Of a DNA stretch of 64,000 nucleotides, positions 52,896-62,800 are shown piece after piece. A program made the position numbers and the translations under genes. Below the pieces are notes generated by a model, which was not told the DNA's origin, searched no databases, and worked only from the letters and a program-made list of their open reading frames with translations. Numbering within the stretch: position 1 is the stretch's first letter; each line of letters begins with the position of its first letter. Source of the DNA: Bombiscardovia coagulans (GTDB lineage Bacteria; Actinomycetota; Actinomycetes; Actinomycetales; Bifidobacteriaceae); the NCBI RefSeq assembly GCF_002259585.1, contig NZ_MWWS01000005.1, positions 62,001 through 126,000 on the forward strand, in the 5' to 3' direction.

Positions 52896-54140
52896 TTAGA
52901 GCACAGTCGAAGCTACGATGTCTCGATAAACGCCGGCACTTCTTTTGAGGTGCCGGTTGAAACTACCATTTGCACGATCAACTGTGCATAAACCAAAATG
53001 AATATCAAATGCACTAATCCATTCAAAATTGTCGAGTAGCGACCAATGGTAGTAACCCATGATCGGTACATCATCGCGCACTAGTTCAACCAGTGGTGGT
53101 ATGGATTCTTTAAGGAATTGGCAACGAACATCATCGTCTTCTGTGGAAACACCATGTTCGGTTACAACAATAGGTAACCCTGTCTGGCTATGAATGTAAG
53201 TGATTGCATTAGCTAACGATTTGGGATGAAGTGCCACCCCTGCCTCGTTGACTGTTTCTCCAGGCTGTGCTGGAATAATGCCATCGTCGGCGAAGACTTC
53301 GCGTTCGTAGTTCTGTACGCCGATGAAATCATCGCCTTTTACTGCTTCAACCCAAGGGGCATAGCAGGACTGTCGCTTGGATAAAGCAAGCTGCTTACCT
53401 TTTTCTGTTACGTAACTCTCGTCGATGACAGCCAGAGATAGTCCAACAGGAACACCAGGACGAGATGCTCGGACCGCTTGCACGGCTTGTCGGTGTGCTC
53501 GAACGAAACCGAGTTCTAAAGAAGTGAGCTCTTCAGGATTGAACACGTTGCCAGCGCGGTATCGTGCTACGCCGGCCTTCTTGCTTGCAGCGTCTAAGCA
53601 ACTGCGTTGAATCTTAATGACTTCAGCCGGTAAAGTTCCATTGACCAGAATACGTGGCAGGTCTGGTTCATTGAGAGTGATGGCTAGAGCGATACGATCA
53701 CCTATTCGATCGAGAACCCTTGCACACTCGTCAGCAAACATTGCAGGAGCATCATGGTTGAACCAGCCACTCTTGGCTGCAAACCAGTTTGGAATAGTGA
53801 AATGACTCAATGTGATTGCTGGTTCTATGCCTCGCTGTAGACAACCATCGGTCAGACGGTCATAATGGTCTAATGCTGTGTTGTCAATAACACCTTCTTC
53901 GGGTTCGATTCGTGCCCATTCCACTGAGAATCGGTAGGAGTTCAATCCCATTTCTTGAACCAGGTCTAAGTCATCTTCCCAGCGTTCCCAACTATTGCAA
54001 GCCAGACCAGCTGGCTCTTTAAAAATGCTAGGAGTAACACCCTCCAAGAAAGTAGTGTCGGATGCGGTATCGCCACCATCAATCTGGTGTCCGGCTGTGG
54101 AGGTGCCCCACAGAAAATGATCTGGGAAATGTGCTGTCAT
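52896..54140 (-). CDS. GH1 family glycosidase (beta-glucosidase type)
   Basis: A 414-residue cytoplasmic GH1 enzyme. HFPDHFLWGTSTAGHQIDGG opens the barrel. YRFSVEWARIEPEEG matches the family strand, ITLNEPD (about 153-159) carries the acid/base glutamate and VVTEHG (about 327) the nucleophile, with His in place of the usual Asn after TE. LVRDDVPIMGYYHWSLLDNFEW is the C-terminal substrate site. No phospho-sugar-binding signature was noticed, so a beta-glucosidase is favoured over a 6-phospho-glycosidase. ATG 54140 has AGGAG upstream; the longer frame would overlap the GH78 gene. It is the last gene of the rhamnosidase operon. Confidence 0.88.
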   Translation of the reverse strand: MTAHFPDHFLWGTSTAGHQIDGGDTASDTTFLEGVTPSIFKEPAGLACNSWERWEDDLDLVQEMGLNSYRFSVEWARIEPEEGVIDNTALDHYDRLTDGCLQRGIEPAITLSHFTIPNWFAAKSGWFNHDAPAMFADECARVLDRIGDRIALAITLNEPDLPRILVNGTLPAEVIKIQRSCLDAASKKAGVARYRAGNVFNPEELTSLELGFVRAHRQAVQAVRASRPGVPVGLSLAVIDESYVTEKGKQLALSKRQSCYAPWVEAVKGDDFIGVQNYEREVFADDGIIPAQPGETVNEAGVALHPKSLANAITYIHSQTGLPIVVTEHGVSTEDDDVRCQFLKESIPPLVELVRDDVPIMGYYHWSLLDNFEWISAFDIHFGLCTVDRANGSFNRHLKRSAGVYRDIVASTVL

Positions 54141-54189
54141 GATGACTGCTCCTTTATGGTTATTTATTGGTATTGCCACATACTGGTGT

Positions 54190-57024
54190 TCATTGATGCT
54201 GGTTTTCTTTGGAAGAACTCTGGGCTGAAAGAAAGCCTTTAACTGATTCCACAATGTCGTCAGCTTTGGGAACATATCCTTGCTGTGAAGCCACATCAGG
54301 TAATGCAGCCAGGTCTGCGTCCAGCCAGGGTTTGGCAGCTTTAGTAAAAGTTACATCTGCCTGGTTGCCTTGATATAAGGGTGATCTAGAAGAAAGGAGG
54401 GCCTGCTCAAGAGCTTCCAAATGCTCCTGAGAATCTATCAAATCGCGAATCGATTGGATAGATCCCTGCGGCTTGCAAACTTTGCTTCTGGGCAGTTTCC
54501 ACGAATGATGCCCGTGGGTATATATTCGGTCTTCCTCTCCTGGCAAGGCTATTTCGGCCTCTATACCGACCGGTAAGTCAAGATTGAGGTCGAAGGAATC
54601 ATCACCAAGCGTCCAGTCCAAAGCAATCTGTCCATATGGGGTTTTCTGCTTCACGGCAATGTGTGGTAGAGCAGCATCAATTACCGGTGAAATACGAACT
54701 TTGCGCCAAGCTGGTTCTTTCATGTGTAAGCCAGCCAAACCGTCTAAGATCCAATGGACAATCGCACCCAAGGCATAATGATTGAAAGAGGTCATCTCTC
54801 CTGGGTTAATTGAACCATCGGGCAACATGGAGTCCCAACGCTCCCAAATAGTAGTGGCGCCCATGCTAACTGGATACAACCAACTTGGGCAACGCTTTTG
54901 AAGAAGCAAGCGGATTGCCAGGTGTGAGTATCCACTCAGGGTCAAAGCTTCGCATACTAATGGTGTCCCAAGAAAGCCTGTTGCAATACGGAAGCCACTG
55001 ACTCGAACAATATCAGCTAAACGCTCGGCAGCGCCCTTCTTCTGCTGAGGTGTTTCGAGTAAACCCCAGACCAAAGCCATAGCATATACTGATTCACAAT
55101 CTGACAGAATATTGCCCATATCAGTAACGTATTCTTGGCGGAAAGCCACAGCAATTTCGTCTGCCAACTGGGCGTACCGGTGTGCATGAGTTTTTTGGTT
55201 CAGCACAGCATGAGCTGAAGCGACAAGCCGGGCTGAATGCGCAAAATAAGCAGTTGCAACTACATCGGGATCTGCCTTAGAACCACCGGGATTGTCAGCT
55301 GGCGCATCAGGGTCAAGCCAGTCGCCGAATTGAAAACCTCCTCTCCAGAGATGTGAGTGACCACATTGAGCATCTACGCCGTCTATAAACTTATCCATCA
55401 TTGGCAAAAAACGACGTAGTACTTCAGTGTCACCCGTTGCTTGGTAAACCGCCATTGGGACAAGAACAGCTGCATCGCCCCAACCACAAGTTAGTTTCGG
55501 TCCATCTAAGACATCGGGAACCACGACTGGGATTCCTCCATCTGACGACTGGCTATTGGACATATCCACCAACCATGATGAAAGGAAACTTCCCGCATCA
55601 AACAAGCTCAGTGCGGTAGGGGCGAACATAGCGATGTCACCAGTCCAACCGAGACGTTCATCACGTTGAGGGCAGTCAGTAGGTACTGTAAGGAAATTAT
55701 CCATGGTTGACCAACGAGCATTGTGGAAAAGACGGTTCAAGTCGGCTTCAGAGGAAATGAACGAAGCTAAAGGTTCCATTGCTGCCGAAACTAAGCAAGC
55801 CTGCAAGTCATCAACTGAAAAATCATCAATACCATCCACTTGGACATATCGGAAACCATGCTGGGTAAACATGGGTTCTATATATTCTTCCTGGTCAGAG
55901 AGAATAAATCGATCAGTTGCCTTAGCCTTTCGCAGTGGTCGTGTGCCCAATTCTCCATGTTCCAAGACTTCAGCATGCTTCAACACCACCTCTTGACCGG
56001 CGTGGCCTGCATGAATGTGCATTCGGACCCAGCCCGACAGATTCTGTCCAAAGTCCACAATCCGCTTACCTGAAGGAGTAATAATCAGCTTCTGGCCAGG
56101 TAGTTGTCTAATGACCTGGGCGGTGGGTGCTTCTTGAGGTCTAATCCGCGCAGAGGGCATGGGGAGAGGAATGACTCCGCCCCTTTTACCATGAGGATTG
56201 AGTAAGGGGATGCGCATATCTTGGGTCTGACCGTCGTATGAGTCATTCTCAAGAATGGACGATGGGCGCCAGGTCCAATCCTCGTTGGTAGCTATAGAAT
56301 GACTGCCGTTTTGGTCCTGCCACCGTACATTGGCAAGAAGCCACAGTTGACTACCGTAAACGTTAGTCCGGCAGTTCCATGTCAGTTGACCCCGATACCA
56401 ACCGTTACCGAGAACAACAGCCAGCTCATGCTCTCCGGCAGAAAGTAATTCGGTTACGTCATAGGTAAGGGCATTGAACCTTTGCTTGTAGTCAGTCCAC
56501 CCAGGCGCTAGTTGGTCAGAACCGACGCGTTGTCCATCTATGTATGGAACAAAAATACCGCCAGCTGTTATATCCAGACGTGCTAGATTACATTCCTGCC
56601 CTACGGTGAACGTTCTGGACATGATGGGAGCTGGGTTCTCGCGTCCGATAGTTCGGTCAGTAGTTACAGGGGAGCCCTGCCAGTCCTCATTGTGGAGCAA
56701 GCCTGTCTCTACACAAGATCGTTGGGACCATGGACTCCAAGCTCCATCAGTGCCAGCAACCCGAATACGAACAGCACGAGCTTCCCGAGACTGCAAAGGC
56801 TTGCTTGGCCAGGGGACACAAATCTGATTGGAAGTGTATACGGTGTACCGTTCCGCCGGTTCTGCGTCTTGACTGACCTCAATTTGAACGGTAGTCTGTT
56901 TCCAACCTTTTGGAGCTGATGATATTTCCCAGGATAGTGCTGGTCTTGCGCTCGCATATCCCAAAACGCGGTCAGAAACTCGATGTTGGCCGAAACGTAC
57001 CTTGGAGACAAGTATATCTGTCAT
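54190..57024 (-). CDS. GH78 alpha-L-rhamnosidase
   Basis: A 944-residue multi-domain enzyme that releases terminal alpha-L-rhamnose from plant glycosides or polysaccharides. N-terminal beta-sandwich domains (to about 400) include ITAGGIFVPYIDGQRVG and LAVVLGNGWYRGQL, typical of GH78. The (alpha/alpha)6 catalytic domain carries TDCPQRDERLGWTGD at about 448-462, with the acidic residues that bind rhamnose and act in catalysis. ATTIWERWDSM and SFNHYALGAIVHWI follow, and a C-terminal beta-sandwich closes the protein. No signal peptide, so it is cytoplasmic and acts on imported substrate. The transporter gene lies 30 bp upstream and GH1 49 bp downstream: one operon. Confidence 0.95.
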   Translation of the reverse strand: MTDILVSKVRFGQHRVSDRVLGYASARPALSWEISSAPKGWKQTTVQIEVSQDAEPAERYTVYTSNQICVPWPSKPLQSREARAVRIRVAGTDGAWSPWSQRSCVETGLLHNEDWQGSPVTTDRTIGRENPAPIMSRTFTVGQECNLARLDITAGGIFVPYIDGQRVGSDQLAPGWTDYKQRFNALTYDVTELLSAGEHELAVVLGNGWYRGQLTWNCRTNVYGSQLWLLANVRWQDQNGSHSIATNEDWTWRPSSILENDSYDGQTQDMRIPLLNPHGKRGGVIPLPMPSARIRPQEAPTAQVIRQLPGQKLIITPSGKRIVDFGQNLSGWVRMHIHAGHAGQEVVLKHAEVLEHGELGTRPLRKAKATDRFILSDQEEYIEPMFTQHGFRYVQVDGIDDFSVDDLQACLVSAAMEPLASFISSEADLNRLFHNARWSTMDNFLTVPTDCPQRDERLGWTGDIAMFAPTALSLFDAGSFLSSWLVDMSNSQSSDGGIPVVVPDVLDGPKLTCGWGDAAVLVPMAVYQATGDTEVLRRFLPMMDKFIDGVDAQCGHSHLWRGGFQFGDWLDPDAPADNPGGSKADPDVVATAYFAHSARLVASAHAVLNQKTHAHRYAQLADEIAVAFRQEYVTDMGNILSDCESVYAMALVWGLLETPQQKKGAAERLADIVRVSGFRIATGFLGTPLVCEALTLSGYSHLAIRLLLQKRCPSWLYPVSMGATTIWERWDSMLPDGSINPGEMTSFNHYALGAIVHWILDGLAGLHMKEPAWRKVRISPVIDAALPHIAVKQKTPYGQIALDWTLGDDSFDLNLDLPVGIEAEIALPGEEDRIYTHGHHSWKLPRSKVCKPQGSIQSIRDLIDSQEHLEALEQALLSSRSPLYQGNQADVTFTKAAKPWLDADLAALPDVASQQGYVPKADDIVESVKGFLSAQSSSKENQHQ

Positions 57025-57054
57025 GGTTTATTCAACCTTCCTCTATATAGGATC

Positions 57055-58344
57055 TTACTTGACGCCTTCAATGAGTGGCATGATGATTATGCTTGAAAGG
57101 CTGAGCGCGGCGGCGATAAACCAGAGCAGGGTGTAATTGTTGCCATCGGCTGTATTGATGATGAAAGGGGCTACAGCAGGTACCAAAACATTAGCTCCAT
57201 TGAGTGCAAGTCCAAATACTCCCATATCCTTGCCGGCGTCTTTGCTCTCTGGAAGTACTTCAGCGCAAAGTGCCAAATCTACTGTCAGGTACATGGCCTG
57301 TCCGACTGAGAAGATTTCCCAAGCGATGAGGAATTGAGTAAAATTGTGGGAGGTTCCGCCAAGGCAGAGCGCCACGGCCATAATGATAGAAGCTAAAATT
57401 ATGAACGGCTTCTTCCGTCCGAGACGGTCAGTAAGGATGCCTGAACAAGAGAAGAAAATGACCGAAATAGGGGCTGAACACAAGGTTAGTAAACCTGCTT
57501 TACTGCCCACCTGATTGAGAGGAATGTTCAAGCCTGAAATGAGGTAGTACACAAAGTAGGTTTGCATGGAAGCCATGGCTAACCCTACGATGAAACGCGA
57601 CAACCATGTCCAACCAAAGTTGGGATGCTGGCGTGGATTAACAAAGAATCCTCCAAATAATTGCTTTAAGTTTAGGTCGGGTACTTCATGAGAGTTTTTG
57701 ACAGGATCCCTGTACAAGAGCAGAAGGGGAATAGAGCTTATCAAACCCAGAACGATTGGAATGGTCATAAGCAAAAGGCCATTATTTACTAAAGCGCCTG
57801 TCAGATAGGTGCCTGCAGAGAAGGATAGCGCACCACATAACCCCATTAATCCCATCACAGTGCCTCGGCGGTTTTCAGGGACACCTTCTACCGCGATAAC
57901 GGAGTATGCGTTAAAACCTGCTTGCATTGCTACTACTGAGATGACATAGAAAATCCCCATTATTAAAGGATTGCTTGATACTCCAACTACCGCAGCAGAA
58001 ATGAGTGAGACTACAAGGCAGCCAACAATCCAAGGGCGACGACGGCCGAATCTGCTAGTGGTTCTGTCAGAGAGTCCTCCGGCTAATGGGATGAAAAAGA
58101 GCATTAAGAGTGAGCTTACTGATGTGATTTGGCTGTATATGGTGTCTTTCCGGGTAGGCAGAGCAGCTGCAATGCGAAGAGAGAGTGCTGTTCCAAGACT
58201 CATGCACATAATGTACAGTCCGACAGCTGCAATCAGGATTAGGGCAATAGTTTTTCCCGGCTTTGGATATTCCGGAGGAAGGTAATTTGGATCATGTTCT
58301 GTTTGGGCGCAGGCTTTGAGATCTGGCGTCTCTCGTTCAATCAC
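57055..58344 (-). CDS. MFS glycoside transporter (rhamnosidase operon)
   Basis: A 429-residue permease with 12 predicted helices. GGLSDRTTSRFGRRRPWI between helices 2 and 3 resembles the motif of sugar-cation symporters of the GPH/SUC type, and FSVGQAMYLTVDLALCAEVLPESKDAGKDMG is likewise typical (two halves of one conserved region). As first gene of the GH78-GH1 operon it most likely imports a rhamnose-containing glycoside (inferred from context). The start at 58344 is preceded by AAAGGAGGG. Divergent from the IclR regulator. Confidence 0.87.
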   Translation of the reverse strand: MIERETPDLKACAQTEHDPNYLPPEYPKPGKTIALILIAAVGLYIMCMSLGTALSLRIAAALPTRKDTIYSQITSVSSLLMLFFIPLAGGLSDRTTSRFGRRRPWIVGCLVVSLISAAVVGVSSNPLIMGIFYVISVVAMQAGFNAYSVIAVEGVPENRRGTVMGLMGLCGALSFSAGTYLTGALVNNGLLLMTIPIVLGLISSIPLLLLYRDPVKNSHEVPDLNLKQLFGGFFVNPRQHPNFGWTWLSRFIVGLAMASMQTYFVYYLISGLNIPLNQVGSKAGLLTLCSAPISVIFFSCSGILTDRLGRKKPFIILASIIMAVALCLGGTSHNFTQFLIAWEIFSVGQAMYLTVDLALCAEVLPESKDAGKDMGVFGLALNGANVLVPAVAPFIINTADGNNYTLLWFIAAALSLSSIIIMPLIEGVK

Positions 58345-58533
58345 TTCAAGCCCTCCTTTGGACTATGATTTGATTCTTCTTCATATTCTGGCGCAGTAAC
58401 TGGATAACGTCCTCTCGAACATCTTTGTGCTGGCAGTGAGGCGCGAATGTTGCCCAACCTGCCGTGAATGCTTCCTCTGCGCAACTGTGGTATCTGTCTT
58501 TTTACACGTTCACTGGCGCCAATGAGAACTCAG

Positions 58534-58550
58534 TTTCCACTCAATGGAAA
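58534..58550. promoter_or_regulatory. Dyad operator candidate for the IclR regulator
   Basis: TTTCCA and TGGAAA (58534-58539, 58545-58550) form a perfect inverted repeat with a 5-bp spacer, the form of IclR-family operators. It lies between the divergent transporter and regulator genes, just upstream of TTGTTT (58555-58560) and TATAGT (58580-58585), a possible regulator promoter with a 19-bp spacer. Confidence 0.55.
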
Positions 58551-58616
58551 TGTCTTGTTTTCGTTGTTGAGTCAGTACTTATAGTCTCTTATAAAGGAAG
58601 GGGAGCGTATGTAGCT

Positions 58617-59432
58617 ATGGCAGCAACTCAAGAATCTGGAAGGGCATCACGAAGTGGCGTATTAGATCGGGCTTTTGCAATTCTCAGCTGCTTCACCTCG
58701 GAAGAGCCTGCACTCACGTTGACTCAAATTTCCTGTCGGACTCATTTGCCTGCTAGTACTACGAGCAGGCTTCTCAAAGAATTGACCTTCCATCGAGCTC
58801 TCATTAAGGATGAAAGAACTGGATTGTACTCTATTGGTTTTCGACTTATGGAGATTGCTCAGTATGCTCAACCTATGCTCTCCATCAGAGAGTTAGCTTC
58901 ACCGGTACTTGACAGCTTAGCCAGAGCGACAGAAGAGCACATACAATTGGGAGCGCTCGATGGAGAGGAAATGGTCGTCCTTGATAGGCGGGAAGGAAAA
59001 CACAAAATTCCTGTGTACTACCACATTGGTGATCGTCTGCCCTTAGTTCCCACGGCAGCAGGTAGAACGCTTTTGGCATATGCGGTTCCTGAGACCATTG
59101 ATGCCGTTCTCGCTGGTAACCAGTTCGTGTGGCCGACCTGGGAGATACCAAGACCTTCATCAGATGAAATTCGTACGGATTTAGAACGCATCCGCCAGCA
59201 GCAGGTTACGATTATTGAGAACGCGCATGCATCTATACACTCGATTGCTTCCCCTATTTTCGGGCAGACAGGTGCAGTCATTGCTGCAATCAGTATCGTA
59301 GTAGGTGCTGATCGATATCACTTAGCAAAATATGTTCCAATCATTAAAGCCGCAGCAAAGGCAATTGCACGCCGTATTAAAAATCCAAAGCTGCCGAGAG
59401 TGCTGCCACCGTGGGAAGCAGGTAATGAGTGA
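58617..59432 (+). CDS. IclR-family transcriptional regulator
   Basis: A 271-residue regulator. A winged helix-turn-helix (RAFAILSCF, LTLTQISCRTHLPASTTSRLLKEL) is followed by the IclR effector domain (HIQLGALDGEEMVVLDRREG, PLVPTAAGRTLLAY, SIASPIFGQTGAVIAAISIVV). It is encoded divergently from the transporter-GH78-GH1 operon, and so is the probable local regulator responding to a released sugar or aglycone. ATG 58617 is preferred: GGGGAG lies about 10 nt upstream, and upstream sequence does not resemble the family. The frame would allow a start at 58464. Confidence 0.9.
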   Translation: MAATQESGRASRSGVLDRAFAILSCFTSEEPALTLTQISCRTHLPASTTSRLLKELTFHRALIKDERTGLYSIGFRLMEIAQYAQPMLSIRELASPVLDSLARATEEHIQLGALDGEEMVVLDRREGKHKIPVYYHIGDRLPLVPTAAGRTLLAYAVPETIDAVLAGNQFVWPTWEIPRPSSDEIRTDLERIRQQQVTIIENAHASIHSIASPIFGQTGAVIAAISIVVGADRYHLAKYVPIIKAAAKAIARRIKNPKLPRVLPPWEAGNE

Positions 59433-59790
59433 AGAGTCTTGCAGTAAGTAACGATCTTTGTGGTTCATTTGAGAGTATGTCACGGTCTCGGTGCAGTTTT
59501 CGTATAATGCCTGCAAAGGGGGAACGAGTTGAGTAGGTTGCGGTGTGCTTGTTATCTGCTCAACTGAAGTTCCCTATCTAACCATGGTGCCGGTGAGGTA
59601 TGGCAGAGTGTATGAACTTGGTCTATCAGCAAACACAAAGTCGTTGGTGGTTATTGTTGGAGTAAAGACAGGAAGCAGTAGCGCTATAACAACAACTGCA
59701 ATTTCTACTAAATGCCATAATTTGAAATTTACTGAGATAGTGATGAGTACACAGTTTGCGTAATGCAGGTCCTTTTGGTGGAAGTTGTTC
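59433..59790. other. Gap with a TATAAT and a large inverted repeat
   Basis: No gene recognised. TATAAT lies at 59503-59508 and a split inverted repeat spans 59520-59574 (6 plus 7 bp with an internal loop). A small RNA is conceivable, but no clear T-run terminator follows. Short open frames on both strands here lack ribosome sites and family features. Confidence 0.3.
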
Positions 59791-59832
59791 AATAGGTTCC
59801 TTCAAAGTCTGAGAAAAGGAAGGAACCTATTC
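59791..59832 (-). terminator. Hairpin terminator of the second RCC1 gene
   Basis: A 13-bp stem (59791-59803 with 59819-59831) starts 15 bp after the stop codon of the minus-strand RCC1 gene. The T-run is weak. Confidence 0.55.
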
Positions 59833-59846
59833 GTCTCTACACAAGC

Positions 59847-62800
59847 CTACCGGTGTTTGGGCGTATGTAAGCCCTTGCGATTGGTGGATAACCAATTAAT
59901 ACACATGGTTGCTGCAAGAGTAAAAAGAGTACCTCCAGTGATACGTGCAAGAGGTAAGGTTCCTGCGGCCGGGAGCTGTAAAATACTGTAGTAGGTGTAG
60001 CGCAAAATGCAGTCGTTTTGAACTGTGCCGCCAAGGGTCCAATGGACATGGACGTCTACTGCGCCCATACGATGCTTGGGAACGGTTACTTCCCAACCGT
60101 TTCTGCCTTCACTCCAGTGGAAAGCAGGACTGTCGGTTGTATCAAATGTAATGCCAGTTACTTTGACAGGTCGTTTAGAGAATCCGACTTCTACTGGAGT
60201 TATTTGGATGTTGTTATCGCCGTTGCCAAGCTCATTCTTATCGTTGTCGCCCCAGGAGTATATTTTTCCATTACTTCCTAATGCTAGTGAGTGCGTATAA
60301 CCGGAGCTGGCATAGGTAAAGTGTTCTCCTACAGGCAATTCACCTTGCTTAACTTCTGTTGGGGCAGATTGGTCAATAGTCGATCCAATACCAAGTGCAC
60401 CTTTACTGTTGTTTCCCCAAGCGTAGGTCTTTCCGTTGCTTGCAACCGCTAGTGAGTGCGTGTAGCCTGCGCTGATTTGAGAGAAGTGTTCGTTGGCAGG
60501 CAGATCTCCTCGGTTTAGTTCTTCTGGTTGGGGTAAATAGATTCCGTTGGATTGACCGTTGCCGAGACCTCCCCAAGCATATGCTTTACCGTTGCTGGCT
60601 ATAGCAAGTGATTGCCCTGAGCCGGCACTAATTTGAGTAAAGTGTTCTCCTACTGGAATCGCTCCTTGGGCTACTTCTATGGGTTGTGAGACATACGGAG
60701 CCCTGTTGCCGTCCCCGGCTTGCCCGCTGCCATTACTGCCCCAGGAATATGCTTTACCGTTACTTGCCAAGGCTAGAGTATGCCAGTATCCAGCGCTAAC
60801 CTGGGTAAAGTGTTCTCCTGCTGGTAAGGCTCCTTGAGCCACTTCTACGGGTGTTGTTTGGTAACTACCTACTCCAGAGTTTCCGTTGCCGAGCTGTCCG
60901 TACTCGTTCCAACCCCATGTGTAAGCCTTGCCATTGCTGGCAAGCGCTATGGTGCGATCGTTGTTTACGCTGATTTGAATATAACGTTCACCCGCAGGCA
61001 GAGCACCTTGTTTGACCTCAACTGGAGTTGTTGCATCAGTTGTGTTGCCATTTCCGAGTTCACCCCATTGGTTCCGCCCCCAAGCGTATATCTTTCCGTT
61101 TGTGGCGAGAGCTGCTGAATGCTCGTAACCCGGACTGATTTGCAGGAAGTGCTCACCTGCTGGCAGCTCGCCTCGTTCTACTTCTACGGGTGTGGTTGTG
61201 CTGGTTGTGTTTCCTGTTCCGAGTTGACCGAAGTTATTGTCTCCCCAAGCATAGATCTTTCCGTTACTTCCAGAGGCCAGTGAAACGCGTTCTCCCGCAA
61301 CTACCTGGGTATAAGTTATACCTTTAGGACTTTGTAATCCGGTCAGGAGAGTTGTATTGCCACCTGTAGTAGGTCCTTGAGTAGGTTTAAGTTCGCAGTT
61401 ACACGTCTCCCATCTTGCTGTGAGAGTCATATCTTGCGTGACTATCTGGTTGAAGTCCCAAGCTTTTCCGTCGGCAGTAAACCAACCGTCGAAAATGTAT
61501 CCGGCGCGAACAGGATCAGCTGGCCATCTCACTGGAGACCCATGAGGTACCCTAACTTTGGTAACCGGGCTGGAACCATCTGCTTTGTCGAATGTCACTA
61601 TATGACCGTCAAAATCATAGGTGTACGTTAAGTGTGCATCAGGTTGAGGTACACCGCTCACTTTCCAAGCAATTCGTGCATCTACTGGACCCTCAGCATG
61701 GGGAGGAGTAATCACCTTCCATGTACCATCACCATTTCTATCCAACCCAGTGCCTGGCTTGCCATCGAAAGTGACTTCGGTGGGAATCGTATCAGGAAAT
61801 TGCAATCGAACAGGTATCGAGCGATTGATTGTAGTAGCATCTCCTAGTTGGCCTTTTTTGTTGGACCCCCACGTCCACATCCGACCTTTGTCATCAAAAG
61901 CAAATGAGTGGAAATATCCGAGATTAATCTTGGTAAAATGGGTTATTCCAGCAGGCATAATCACTTTAACCGGCGTGAGACTTTTTATAGTAGAACCAGA
62001 ATTGTTATTTTGGCAAGCAGTGTTACCATCTCCCAGCTGACATGCCCTATTATCTCCCCAAGTCCATACCTGGCCTTGATCATCGAGAGCTGCTGAGTAG
62101 TTACCCCCTGGTTCAACAGTTACGAATCTGGAAACTCCGGCTGGCAATGAAATCTTGATAGGGATAGGCCTGTCCATCATGGTGCCATCGCCTAACGCCC
62201 CTAAGTAATTAGAACCCCAAGCCCACCATTGACCATTGGTGTCTAGAGCAAAAGTATTACCATAACCTGGATTGATCTGAGTGTAATGTGATACACCGGC
62301 AGGCATCGTTAGCTTCGTGGGTTGAAGTATGCCCTCCTGGCTATCACTGCTGATCTGGTTGTTGTCATTGAGTCCCCAGGCCCACCACTGGTTCTGATCA
62401 TCAAGAGCAAACGTATGCCAGCCCCTTGTGGTTACTCTGATGAAACGGTTCACGCCGTCGGGCATATTTGCCTTTGTTGGCGTAGACCTGCTGATTGTAG
62501 TGCCATCTCCTATTTCTCCATGTAAGTTGTATCCCCATCCCCACAACTTTCCTTGGTCGTCAATTGCCACTGTATGCCAGTAGCCGGCACTGACTTGAGA
62601 AAAATGGGTGCCAGCAGGTACTACTACTTTTTTGGGCTCGAACTCACCGTAAACGGGAGGTGGAGTAGTGATACCGTCACCTAATTGTCCATATTCGTTT
62701 TCACCCCATGCCCAAGTGTCACCATGATCATCAATAGCTAAGGAATGCCATCCACCGGCACTAATCTGTTTAAAACGGTTCACTCCTGCCGGTTTGGGCA

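Noticed and set aside
59574-59792. Open frame of 72 codons on the minus strand with one hydrophobic stretch
   Set aside because: It starts in the terminator hairpin behind the RCC1 gene, lacks a ribosome site and matches no known family; the opposite strand is equally open.
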